Source: Paracoccaceae bacterium
Lineage (GTDB): Bacteria; Pseudomonadota; Alphaproteobacteria; Rhodobacterales; Rhodobacteraceae
Direction of reading: 5' to 3'
DNA: 64,000 nucleotides
Assembly (NCBI GenBank): GCA_023383015.1
Contig: JAHDXW010000019.1
Coordinates: forward strand, 30,987-94,986
Shown: positions 26,385 to 33,564 of the stretch, piece after piece
How positions within the stretch are numbered: the first letter of the stretch is position 1
Layout of the letters: every line of letters begins with the position of its first letter
Made by a program: the position numbers and the translations under genes
The notes under the pieces: generated by a model
Seen by the model: only the letters and a program-made list of their open reading frames with translations
Told to the model about the DNA's origin: nothing
Database searches by the model: none

Positions 26385-27649
26385 GCCAGACCGACCTTGC
26401 CGGCCACGCCGTCGCGATCCTGAGGGAGAACGACCGCGGCGGATACACCGTGCCGACGCGGGGCCTCTACCCGTTCCAGTGGAACTGGGATTCCTGCCTG
26501 ACCGCGCTTGGCCAGCGGCATTTCGACGAGTCCCGCGCCTGGACCGAGATCGAGACGCTGTTCGCCCACCAGTGGCCCGACGGGATGGTGCCGCACATCG
26601 TCTTCCACCGCCCCGACGCGGGCTATTTCCCGGGCCCGGAGGTCTGGGCGACCGGGCGGCCGGTGCCGACCTCGGGCATCACCCAGCCGCCGGTGGCGGG
26701 CTTCGCGATCCGCCGGCTGTGGGAGCGCGCCGCCGACCGCGCCGCCGCCGATGCCCGCGCCGGGGCTCTGGTTGAGCGGGTTGCCGCCTGGCACCGCTGG
26801 TTCCACGCCGCCCGCGACCCCGACGGCGAGGGGTTGGTGGCGATCATCCACCCCTGGGAGTCGGGCCGCGACAACTCGGTGGACTGGGACATTCCCTTCG
26901 AGCGTGTGCCGGCCGACGGCATCGCCCCCTACACCCGCCGCGACACCCAGCACGCCGACCCCGCCCACCGGCCTACCAAGGCCCAGTACGACCGCTATCT
27001 GTGGCTGCTGGAGCGGTTCCGCGCGCTCGGCTGGGACAACGCGCGGCTGCACGACGCCTCGCCCTTCCGGGTGGTGGACCCCGGCTTCAACGCCATCCTG
27101 ATCCGCTCGGCGGCCGACCTGGCCGAGCTGGCCGCGGCCCTCGGGATGGACGCTGCCGCGGCCGAGAGCCGCGCGCTGGCCGCCCGCGGGCTTGCAGCGC
27201 TCGAGGGGCTGTGGTCGGCCGCGCACGGCCAGTATCTCGCCCGCGACCGGGTGACCGGCCGGCTGATCGACAGCGCCTCCTCGGGCGGACTGCTGCCTGC
27301 CTTCGCGGCCATCCCGCCGGCGCGCGCGGCGGCGCTGGCGGCGCGGGTCGAGGCGCAGGGGCGGAGGGTGCGCTTCGTCGTGCCCAGCCACGACCCGGCC
27401 GATCCGCGCTTCGACGCCCGCCGCTACTGGCGAGGGCCGGTGTGGCTGGTGGTCAACTACATGATCGCCGACGGGCTGGCCCGCGCCGGTCAGGCAGAGG
27501 CCGCGGCGCGCATCACCGCCGATTCGCTCGACCTGATCCGTGCCTCGGGCTTTGCCGAGTACTACGACCCCACCGACGGCGCGCCGCTGGGTGGCGGCAG
27601 CTTCACCTGGACGGCGGCGATGGTGCTCGAGTTCCTGGCCCGGGCATGA
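26381..27649 (+). CDS. GH63-like glycosidase (mannosyl-/glucosylglycerate hydrolase type)
   Basis: 422 residues from ATG 26381, overlapping the ATPase stop. An (alpha/alpha)6-barrel glycosidase: LYPFQWNWDSCLTALGQRHFD, WPDGMVPHIVFH, HPWESGRDNSVDWD (with the Asp/Glu-rich catalytic loop), and YWRGPVWLVVNYMIADGL near the end. These blocks recall bacterial glucosylglycerate/mannosylglycerate hydrolases placed with GH63. No signal peptide is present, so it cleaves an imported glycoside in the cytoplasm. Glucosylglycerate is a known compatible solute, but the true substrate here is inferred only from family and from the adjoining importer and deacetylase. Confidence 0.82.
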   Translation: MSQTDLAGHAVAILRENDRGGYTVPTRGLYPFQWNWDSCLTALGQRHFDESRAWTEIETLFAHQWPDGMVPHIVFHRPDAGYFPGPEVWATGRPVPTSGITQPPVAGFAIRRLWERAADRAAADARAGALVERVAAWHRWFHAARDPDGEGLVAIIHPWESGRDNSVDWDIPFERVPADGIAPYTRRDTQHADPAHRPTKAQYDRYLWLLERFRALGWDNARLHDASPFRVVDPGFNAILIRSAADLAELAAALGMDAAAAESRALAARGLAALEGLWSAAHGQYLARDRVTGRLIDSASSGGLLPAFAAIPPARAAALAARVEAQGRRVRFVVPSHDPADPRFDARRYWRGPVWLVVNYMIADGLARAGQAEAAARITADSLDLIRASGFAEYYDPTDGAPLGGGSFTWTAAMVLEFLARA

Positions 27650-28338
27650 AGCTCCTGGCCGTTGCCGCCCATCCCGACGACCTCGAAATCCTCGCCTGGG
27701 GCAGCCTGTGCGCCTGGGCCGCGGCGGGCGCGCGGCTGGTGCTGTCAGTGGCCACCGACGGGGCGGCGGGGGGGGCGGCGCCGGGGCCGGGGCTGGCCCG
27801 GCGGCGCGCCGGCGAAGCGCGGGCGGCGGCGGCGGCGCTGGCGGTCGAGCCGCGGCTCCTCGGCTTTCCCGACGGCGGGCTGCTGCCCGACCGGCCGCTT
27901 GTCGAGGCGCTGGGGCGGCTGGTGGCCGAGGTCCGGCCCGACCTGGTGATGACCCACGACCCCGACGACTATCACGCCGACCACCGGGCGGTTGCGGTCG
28001 CGGTGCTGCATGCGGCCGGCTTCGCCGCGCCGGTCCTGCACATGGACGTCCTGGGCGGAACCGGATTCCGCCCGGGGCTGTGGGTGGACGTCACCGGCCA
28101 CTGGCCGGCCAAGCTGGCCGCGATCCGCGCCCATGCCAGCCAGGATCCCGAGCGCTTCGTCGCGATGGCCGAACGGCAGGCGGCCTTCCGCGCCGGCGAG
28201 TGCAACGGCCCGCCGGGGGCGCGGGCCGAGGCCTTCCGCCACGCCCCGCGCTTTCCCTTCGCCGACATCCGGGCGCTTGTCCCGCCTCCGCCGCCGCTCA
28301 GGCCGGTGACAGCACGGGCGGCCGGCGGGGGCGGCTGA
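27646..28338 (+). CDS. PIG-L/LmbE-family deacetylase
   Basis: 230 residues, start overlapping the glycosidase stop (ATGA). Zinc-binding signature AHPDDLE at the N-terminus and the second His pair in DDYHADHRAV are both present, so a catalytically complete PIG-L fold. Family members remove N-acetyl groups from GlcNAc conjugates (GPI precursors, mycothiol, bacillithiol, chitobiose). Coupled to a sugar importer and a cytoplasmic glycosidase, it may deacetylate an imported amino-sugar glycoside before or after cleavage. The C-terminus is Pro/Gly-rich and probably disordered. Confidence 0.85.
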   Translation: MKLLAVAAHPDDLEILAWGSLCAWAAAGARLVLSVATDGAAGGAAPGPGLARRRAGEARAAAAALAVEPRLLGFPDGGLLPDRPLVEALGRLVAEVRPDLVMTHDPDDYHADHRAVAVAVLHAAGFAAPVLHMDVLGGTGFRPGLWVDVTGHWPAKLAAIRAHASQDPERFVAMAERQAAFRAGECNGPPGARAEAFRHAPRFPFADIRALVPPPPPLRPVTARAAGGGG

Positions 28339-28347
28339 GCGGCCGGT

Positions 28348-28695
28348 TCAGGGCAGTGCGGCCGAGACGATGATCTCGACCCGGTATTTCGGCGAGGCGA
28401 GCTTGACCTCGCCGGTCGCCCGCGCCGGGGTGGCGCCCGGCGAGACCCAGGCCTCCCAGACCGCGTTCATCTCGGCAAAGGTCGCGATGTCGGACAGCCA
28501 GATCTGGGTGGTCAGGAGCCGCGAGCGGTCGGTTCCGGCGGCGGCCAGCAGCGCGTCGATGCGGGCCAGCACCGCGCGGGTCTGCTCGGCCACCGTCGTG
28601 CCCTCGCCGACCTGGCCGGCAAGATGGACGACGCCGTTGTGGACCACGGCCTGGCTCATGCGCGGGCCGGCCTCGTGACGGACGATCTGGGACAT
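28348..28695 (-). CDS. RidA-family protein (enamine/imine deaminase fold)
   Basis: 115 residues from ATG 28695 (MSQIVRHEAGPRMSQ), preceded by AGGAAGCG. The trimeric RidA/YjgF fold is recognisable: VVHNGVVHLAGQVGEG, TTQIWLSDIATFAEMNAVWEAW and PARATGEVKLASPKYRVEI, in which the first Arg corresponds to the substrate-binding Arg of RidA. It probably hydrolyses reactive imines released by PLP enzymes, though some subgroups have other roles. It converges on the PIG-L gene with only 9 bases between the stops and has its own promoter side next to tRNA-Gly. Confidence 0.85.
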   Translation of the reverse strand: MSQIVRHEAGPRMSQAVVHNGVVHLAGQVGEGTTVAEQTRAVLARIDALLAAAGTDRSRLLTTQIWLSDIATFAEMNAVWEAWVSPGATPARATGEVKLASPKYRVEIIVSAALP

Positions 28696-28757
28696 CGCTT
28701 CCTCCTGGTTTCTGCGGCCCCCGCTTAGCAACGCGACCGGGGGGAGACCAGAGGGGC

Positions 28758-28831
28758 TGGAGCGGGTGAAGGGAATCGAACCCTCGTCGTAAGCTTGGGA
28801 AGCTTCTGCTCTGCCATTGAGCTACACCCGC
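28758..28831 (-). tRNA. tRNA-Gly (anticodon CCC)
   Basis: Read on the minus strand it begins GCGGGTGTAGCTCAATGG and ends CACCCGCTCCA, giving a perfect 7-bp acceptor stem and an encoded CCA. The D-arm is GCTC/GAGC, the anticodon loop TTCCCAA gives CCC, and the T-arm is GAGGG TTCGATT CCCTT. The top anticodon-stem pair is a G-A mismatch. Length with CCA is 74 bases. No partial copy of its 3' end was seen elsewhere in the window, so there is no sign that it served as an integration site. Confidence 0.95.
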
Positions 28832-28865
28832 GCCCCCCGCCAGATACGGCAGCCGGCCCGGCCGG

Positions 28866-29726
28866 TCAAGGCCGGCCGCCGCGGCGGGCCAGAAGGCGCG
28901 ACCACAGCCGCTTGGCGGGTGGCAGCAGGGTCTCGGCCAGCGTCGTCTCGAGCGGCCCGCGGCGGACCACGGGGCGGTGAAGCTGGGCGTAGTGGCGCCC
29001 GGCCGCGGTGTCGGAGAGATGCAGCCCGTCGGCGGCGCGGTAGCGGAAGCCGAGCTCCTCGAAGGCCACCATGCGGTGGGGATGGAGGTTGCGGACGGGG
29101 TGGATGGCGCGGGTGTAGGCGATCGGCCCGGTGACGGCGAGCACCCCCTTGGCGCCCACCCCGTCGCGGAAGCTGCGGTAGCCGGCGATGTTGGCCAGCA
29201 CCCTGGCGATCGCCGCGCGCAGGAAGGGATGGCCCGGGGCGGCCACGATCACCCAGTTCAGGTACTCCCCGCCGGCGACGTGGCGCAGCTCCCGGAAGCG
29301 GCTGGCCCGGGCGGGCAGGCCGCGCTGGTCGGGCCACTGGCCCAGCAGGAATGCGTCCGCGGGCTCCAGGACGCTGTCGAGGGGGGCGAGCGCGGTCGAC
29401 TTGACGTCGAGGTAGACGCCGCCGTCGCAGAACAGCAGCAGGTAGCGCAGGAGGTCGGCGCGGGCGGCGTAATAGGCAGGGTCGATCGCCTCCCAGAGCG
29501 CCAGCACCGCCTCGCCGTAATGGCCGGCGATGAAGGCCTGGGCCGCGCCGGTGTCGTGCATCCGCTGCTCCCAGCCGGGGTTGCGGGCGCCGAGCGCCGC
29601 GACCACCGCGCGCTCGGCGGCCGGCAGGGCGTCGGCCCCGGGCAGGTAGATCTGGTGGATGATCCGCGGGATGCCGCGGGCCTCGCGGGCGGGGGGAAGG
29701 GCGGGCAGGGCGGTGCGGGGCGGCAT
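28866..29726 (-). CDS. GT32-like glycosyltransferase with altered DxD motif
   Basis: 286 residues from ATG 29726. IPRIIHQIYLPG at the N-terminus and ADLLRYLLLFCDGGVYLDV in the middle are the signatures of the Och1/capsular-type glycosyltransferases (GT32, DXD sugar-transferase fold). The metal-binding DxD appears as DVK (GGVYLDVKS), lacking the second Asp. The remainder (VGAKGVLAVTGPIAYTRAIH) matches the family C-terminal half. It would transfer a sugar from a nucleotide donor to a surface glycan or lipid. No other polysaccharide genes are adjacent. Confidence 0.75.
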   Translation of the reverse strand: MPPRTALPALPPAREARGIPRIIHQIYLPGADALPAAERAVVAALGARNPGWEQRMHDTGAAQAFIAGHYGEAVLALWEAIDPAYYAARADLLRYLLLFCDGGVYLDVKSTALAPLDSVLEPADAFLLGQWPDQRGLPARASRFRELRHVAGGEYLNWVIVAAPGHPFLRAAIARVLANIAGYRSFRDGVGAKGVLAVTGPIAYTRAIHPVRNLHPHRMVAFEELGFRYRAADGLHLSDTAAGRHYAQLHRPVVRRGPLETTLAETLLPPAKRLWSRLLARRGGRP

Positions 29727-29934
29727 CGGCGGGCGGGGTCCGGGCGGGTGGCGCGCGCAGTATGCCCCCGCCCGCCGGCGGATGCGAGCGCGCGACCGCC
29801 AGGGCCGGGCGCGGCGGCGCACGGGCTGCCATCGCCCGACTCGCCCGGCCCGTGCTAGTATCCCCGCGCAGGCCGACCCCGGCCTGTGTTCATGGCGCCC
29901 GTGGCTGCGCCAGACGGATCGGTGGAGGTGTACG

Positions 29935-30339
29935 ATGAGGATTGGCGGCATTGCTGTTGCGTCGGCGATTGCCCTCGCGGTTGCTGCACCCGCTGCGGCG
30001 AGGGCGCCGGGGCAGGGGATCTGGACCTTCGGCGAGGTGCTGACGATCTGCATCAGCGCCGACGGCACCTGGTACAACATGAACCTGCCGATCGCGGGCC
30101 ACTGGAAGCACATCGCGCCCTGGACGTTCTTCGCCGGCGATCTTGCCCCGGGCGGCAACCTTCAAGGCCACATCGCCGCCCGGGCCCATGTGGGGCGGCG
30201 CACCATCGACGTGACCGACTGGGGCAAGGACGTGAGCGACGACAGCGAGTGGTTCGACGTCACCCTCGGCATGCGCTTCCAGCGGCTGTCGCGCAGCTGC
30301 GAGCTGGATTCGGCCGGCGCGGCGGCGTCGGGCCGCTAG
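29935..30339 (+). CDS. small secreted protein of unknown function
   Basis: 134 residues from ATG 29935 with GGAGGTGT 7 bases upstream. A signal peptide is clear (MRIGGIAVASAIALAVAA, then PAAARA as likely cleavage site). The mature domain of about 110 residues contains WTFGEVLTICISADGTWYN, NLQGHIAARAHVGRRTIDV and a Trp-rich acidic stretch (DVSDDSEWFDV), and has two cysteines (Cys in LTICISA and SRSCELD) that may pair. No family was recognised. The 208-base gap upstream contains TAGTAT (29856-29861), a possible -10 without a good -35. Confidence 0.7.
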   Translation: MRIGGIAVASAIALAVAAPAAARAPGQGIWTFGEVLTICISADGTWYNMNLPIAGHWKHIAPWTFFAGDLAPGGNLQGHIAARAHVGRRTIDVTDWGKDVSDDSEWFDVTLGMRFQRLSRSCELDSAGAAASGR

Positions 30340-30367
30340 CCGGGGGCCGGCCGCGGCCTGCCCGCCC

Positions 30368-32386
30368 TCAGCCCCGCCGCCTGCGGCGGCCGCCGGCCTC
30401 GCCGGCGTTGAAGGCGGGGGCGGGCAGGCTGACCTCGGCGGCCAGATGCGGGAAGGGGTCGGCGGCGTGGGGAATGGCGTTGGCGGCGACGAAATGCTCC
30501 TGGAAGCGGGGGGCGATTGCGGTCTCGACCTTCTCGATGCGGCCGACCAGCGCCTCGACCTGGCGGCGGGCGGCGCGGCTGACCAGCGCCATCCGCGCCC
30601 CGGTGCCGGCGGCGTTGCCGGCCGAGGTGACCGCATCGAGGGCGGCGTCGGGGATCATCCCCAGCACCATGGCGTGCAGGGGCGAGATATGGGCGCCGAA
30701 GGCGCCGGCCAGCACGATGCGGTCGACCCGCTCCACCCCGAGCGCGTCCATCAGGAGGCGAGCGCCGGCGTAGAGCGCCGACTTGGCAAGCTGGATCGCC
30801 CGCACGTCGCCCTGGGTGACAAGGATCGGTGGCGTGCCGTCGTGCAGAAGGTAGGCGTGCGTGCGCCCCTCGGGCCGGCAGCGGGCGGTGCCGGTGGCCA
30901 CGGCCGGGCCGACCAGCCCGGAGGCGTCGAGGATGCCGGCCATGCGCATCTCGGCCACCGCCTCGATGATGCCCGAGCCGCAGATGCCGGTGACGCCCGT
31001 GGCGGCGGTCGCCTCGGCAAATCCCGGCTCGTCGGACCAGAGCTCGCAGCCGATGACGCGGATGCGCGGCTCCTTCGTCACGGGGTCGATGCGGACGCGC
31101 TCGATCGCCCCCGGGGCGGCGCGCTGGCCGGCCGAAATCTGCGCCCCCTCGAAGGCCGGCCCGGTCGGCGACGAGCAGGCGAGCAGCCGGTCGCGGCTGC
31201 CGAGCAGAATCTCGGCGTTGGTGCCGACGTCGACAACCAGCATCAGCTCGCCGGACTGGTCGGGCGCGGTGGCCAGCGCCACCGCCGCGGCATCGGCGCC
31301 GACATGGCCGGCGATGCAGGGCAGGACATAGGCCCGCGCCGCCGGCGCCAGGGCATCAAGCCCGAGCCCGGCCGCGGCGAGGTGCAAGGCCCCGCCGACG
31401 GCGAGCGCGAAGGGGGCGTGGCCAAGCTCGACGGGGTCGATGCCGAGCAGCAGGTGGTGCATCACCGGGTTGCCGACCAGCGTCACCTCGACCAGCGCCG
31501 CGCGCTCGACCCCGGCCGCGGCGGCAACCTCGCCGACCAGCCGGTTCAGCGCCTCGCGCACCGCCCGCGTCATCTCGGCGGCGCCGCCGGGATGCAACAT
31601 CGCGTAGCTGACCCGGCTCATCAGATCCTCGCCGAAGCGGATCTGGGGGTTCATCAGCCCGGCCGAGGCGGCGACGCTGCCGTCGGCTAGGCTGACGAGA
31701 TGGGCGGCGATGGTGGTCGAGCCGACGTCGATCGCCACCCCCCAGAGCCCGCCCTCGCGAAAGCCCGGCCAGACGCCGGTGATCTCGGGGGGCCCGCCGC
31801 GGCCGTCGTCGTGCACCGCCACCGTCACCGCCCAGTTGCCGGCCCTGAGCGCCCCCTGCAGCCCCGCCAGCACCGCCGGCCCGGCCATGGGCCCCGCCAC
31901 CCCCCAGTCGCGGGCCAGCGCCGCCGCCAGCCGCTCGAAGTCGCCCGAGGGCGCGTGCATGTCGGGCTCGGCGACCTCGACATAAAGGGCGCGGGTCGCG
32001 GCATCCATGGCCACCGGCCTCGCGTCGGCGGCCTTGCGGATCACCTGCCGGTGCAGCTGGCTCTCGGGGGGCACGTCGAGCAGGCAGTCGCCGATGAGCT
32101 GTGCCTGGCAGCCCAGCCGCCGGCCGGCGGCCAGCCCGCGCTTGGCGCGGTAGCGCTCCTCGACCGCGTTCCAGGGCGACAGCGCATCGGCGGCGACGGT
32201 CAGCCCGAGCTTGGCAAACTCGCCCTCCATCGGTGCCACCTGGCATTTCGAGCAGATGCCGCGCCCGCCGCACACCGAATCGAGGTCGACCCCCAGCATG
32301 CGGGCCGCCGCCAGCACGGTGGTGCCGCGCGCCACCCGCCCCCGCCGGCCCGAAGGCGTGAACACCACCGCGACGTCGTCGGCCAT
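30368..32386 (-). CDS. [2Fe-2S]/ASKHA-domain protein, RamA-type corrinoid activator
   Basis: 672 residues from ATG 32386 (MADDVAVVFTPSGRRGRVA). The N-terminal plant-type ferredoxin domain ligates [2Fe-2S] with Cys39, Cys45, Cys48 and Cys93 (SVCGGRGICSKC and LGCQAQ). A linker and a large ASKHA ATPase-like domain follow (WGVAIDVGSTTIAAHLVSLA, LMLVVDVGTNAEILLG, IVLAGAFGAHI). This arrangement is that of RamA-like proteins that use ATP and an Fe-S cluster to reduce inactive Co(II) corrinoid in methyltransferases. No corrinoid methyltransferase gene is in the window, so its client must be encoded elsewhere. An Arg-rich tail closes the protein. Confidence 0.85.
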   Translation of the reverse strand: MADDVAVVFTPSGRRGRVARGTTVLAAARMLGVDLDSVCGGRGICSKCQVAPMEGEFAKLGLTVAADALSPWNAVEERYRAKRGLAAGRRLGCQAQLIGDCLLDVPPESQLHRQVIRKAADARPVAMDAATRALYVEVAEPDMHAPSGDFERLAAALARDWGVAGPMAGPAVLAGLQGALRAGNWAVTVAVHDDGRGGPPEITGVWPGFREGGLWGVAIDVGSTTIAAHLVSLADGSVAASAGLMNPQIRFGEDLMSRVSYAMLHPGGAAEMTRAVREALNRLVGEVAAAAGVERAALVEVTLVGNPVMHHLLLGIDPVELGHAPFALAVGGALHLAAAGLGLDALAPAARAYVLPCIAGHVGADAAAVALATAPDQSGELMLVVDVGTNAEILLGSRDRLLACSSPTGPAFEGAQISAGQRAAPGAIERVRIDPVTKEPRIRVIGCELWSDEPGFAEATAATGVTGICGSGIIEAVAEMRMAGILDASGLVGPAVATGTARCRPEGRTHAYLLHDGTPPILVTQGDVRAIQLAKSALYAGARLLMDALGVERVDRIVLAGAFGAHISPLHAMVLGMIPDAALDAVTSAGNAAGTGARMALVSRAARRQVEALVGRIEKVETAIAPRFQEHFVAANAIPHAADPFPHLAAEVSLPAPAFNAGEAGGRRRRRG

Positions 32387-32513
32387 CGTCCAGTCCCCCG
32401 CGGTGCTGCTGCCGTCCATCGGGCCCCTGTCTAGGCGGCTGCGGGCCGGGGTGCTGCCCGCGAGCGACGCCGCGGCGCCGGCCAGCGACACCCGCGCGTG
32501 GTCGCGGCAGGGG

Positions 32514-33395
32514 TCAGGCGGTGCGGCGTGCCGGCGAGCGGGCCAGAAGCCGCGTGCTCTCGATCAGCCCGACCGCAGCCCCCTCGCGTCCCCGGGCGCC
32601 GAGGCCGAGCGTGGCCGCGCGCAGCACGTCGGTCGCCTCCTGGGCGTTGGCCGGCAGCCGGTCGGCGGCGATCGGCCGGCCGAAGGTCATCCGGAACGGC
32701 TGGCGGCCCTTGTTCAGCGTCTCGTGGAAGAGGGTGATGTCGCGCAGCGTGGGGTGGATCAGGTCGAAGAGGTAGAAGAGCGCCGAGTTGCGCGCCCGGA
32801 TGTTCAGCGGCACCACCGGCACGTCGAACTTGCGCGCCAGCATCGCCGCCGAGGGCATCCACGGCCGCTCGTGCAGCTTCAGCCCGATCCGCTGCGCAAG
32901 CCGCCCGGAGGGGAAGATGACGCCAAGCCGCCCGGCCCCGAGCGCCGTCCGCGTCGCCTCCATCGTCTCGCGGGTCTTGGCGTGGGTGCGCTTCTCCTTG
33001 CGCCACTCCACGGGCAGGATCAGATCCTCCATCTGCGGCAGTACACGCAGGATGTCGCGGTTGGCGTAGACGAAGAGATCGGGGCGCAGCGGCGAGATCA
33101 GGTGCCACAGGATCACCCCGTCGGCGATGCCGGTGGGGTGGTTGGCGACGATCAGCGCCGCGCCGTTGCGCGGCAGGTGCTCGAGCCCCGTCACCTCGAC
33201 GTCGCGGGCGATCAGGGCGGCGATTGTGGACATGATCTCGGGCGTCGGCGAATCGCGCAGGGTCGCGGCCAGCGCCACCGTGCGCTCGTAGCCGAGCAAC
33301 CGCGTCAGCGCCGCATGCGCGAGCCGGTGGTGCGGCCGGGCGGTGAATAGCCACGGCGCACGCTCGGCGATCAGGGGATCGAGTCGGTCCTTCAT
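32514..33395 (-). CDS. 1-acylglycerol-3-phosphate acyltransferase-like protein (HX5D type)
   Basis: 293 residues. LIVANHPTGIADG carries the acyltransferase catalytic block as H-x5-D (His86, Asp92) instead of the canonical H-x4-D, as in the NHPxG branch of lysophospholipid acyltransferases that includes hemolysin/ornithine-lipid-type enzymes. GVIFPSGRLAQRIGL replaces the usual FPEG block, and VPVVPLNIRARNS is the third block. It probably acylates a lysophospholipid or related lipid at the inner membrane. The C-terminal 30 residues are Arg/Ala-rich. The next gene upstream (pepN) lies 169 bases away, so it may have its own promoter. Confidence 0.82.
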   Translation of the reverse strand: MKDRLDPLIAERAPWLFTARPHHRLAHAALTRLLGYERTVALAATLRDSPTPEIMSTIAALIARDVEVTGLEHLPRNGAALIVANHPTGIADGVILWHLISPLRPDLFVYANRDILRVLPQMEDLILPVEWRKEKRTHAKTRETMEATRTALGAGRLGVIFPSGRLAQRIGLKLHERPWMPSAAMLARKFDVPVVPLNIRARNSALFYLFDLIHPTLRDITLFHETLNKGRQPFRMTFGRPIAADRLPANAQEATDVLRAATLGLGARGREGAAVGLIESTRLLARSPARRTA

Positions 33396-33434
33396 GGCGA
33401 GACATTCTAGCCCGGCCCCCAGGCCGGGGCAGCG

Positions 33435-33493
33435 GGGCGGGCGCAGGCCCGCCCTGCGTTCGGCGCATTCCCGCCGGCCCGCGGGCGGGCCGG
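33435..33493 (-). terminator. two strong GC hairpins between pepN and the acyltransferase gene
   Basis: 33435-33454 (GGGCGGGC, loop of 4, GCCCGCCC) and 33474-33493 (CCGGCCCGC, 2-base centre, GCGGGCCGG) are perfect stems in the 169-base gap downstream of pepN. Neither is followed by a T run on the minus strand, so termination is uncertain. No gene is present in this gap. Confidence 0.4.
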
Positions 33494-33564
33494 CGCGTCC
33501 GGGCGGCGGCGCCGTGCCTGTTCGGGGGTACCGCGCACGCCCCGCGCCGGCCCGCCCGCGGCCC

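Noticed and set aside
28758..28831. tRNA-Gly as an attachment site for an island
   Set aside because: No repeat of the tRNA 3' end and no integrase gene was found in the window; the flanking genes have normal composition.
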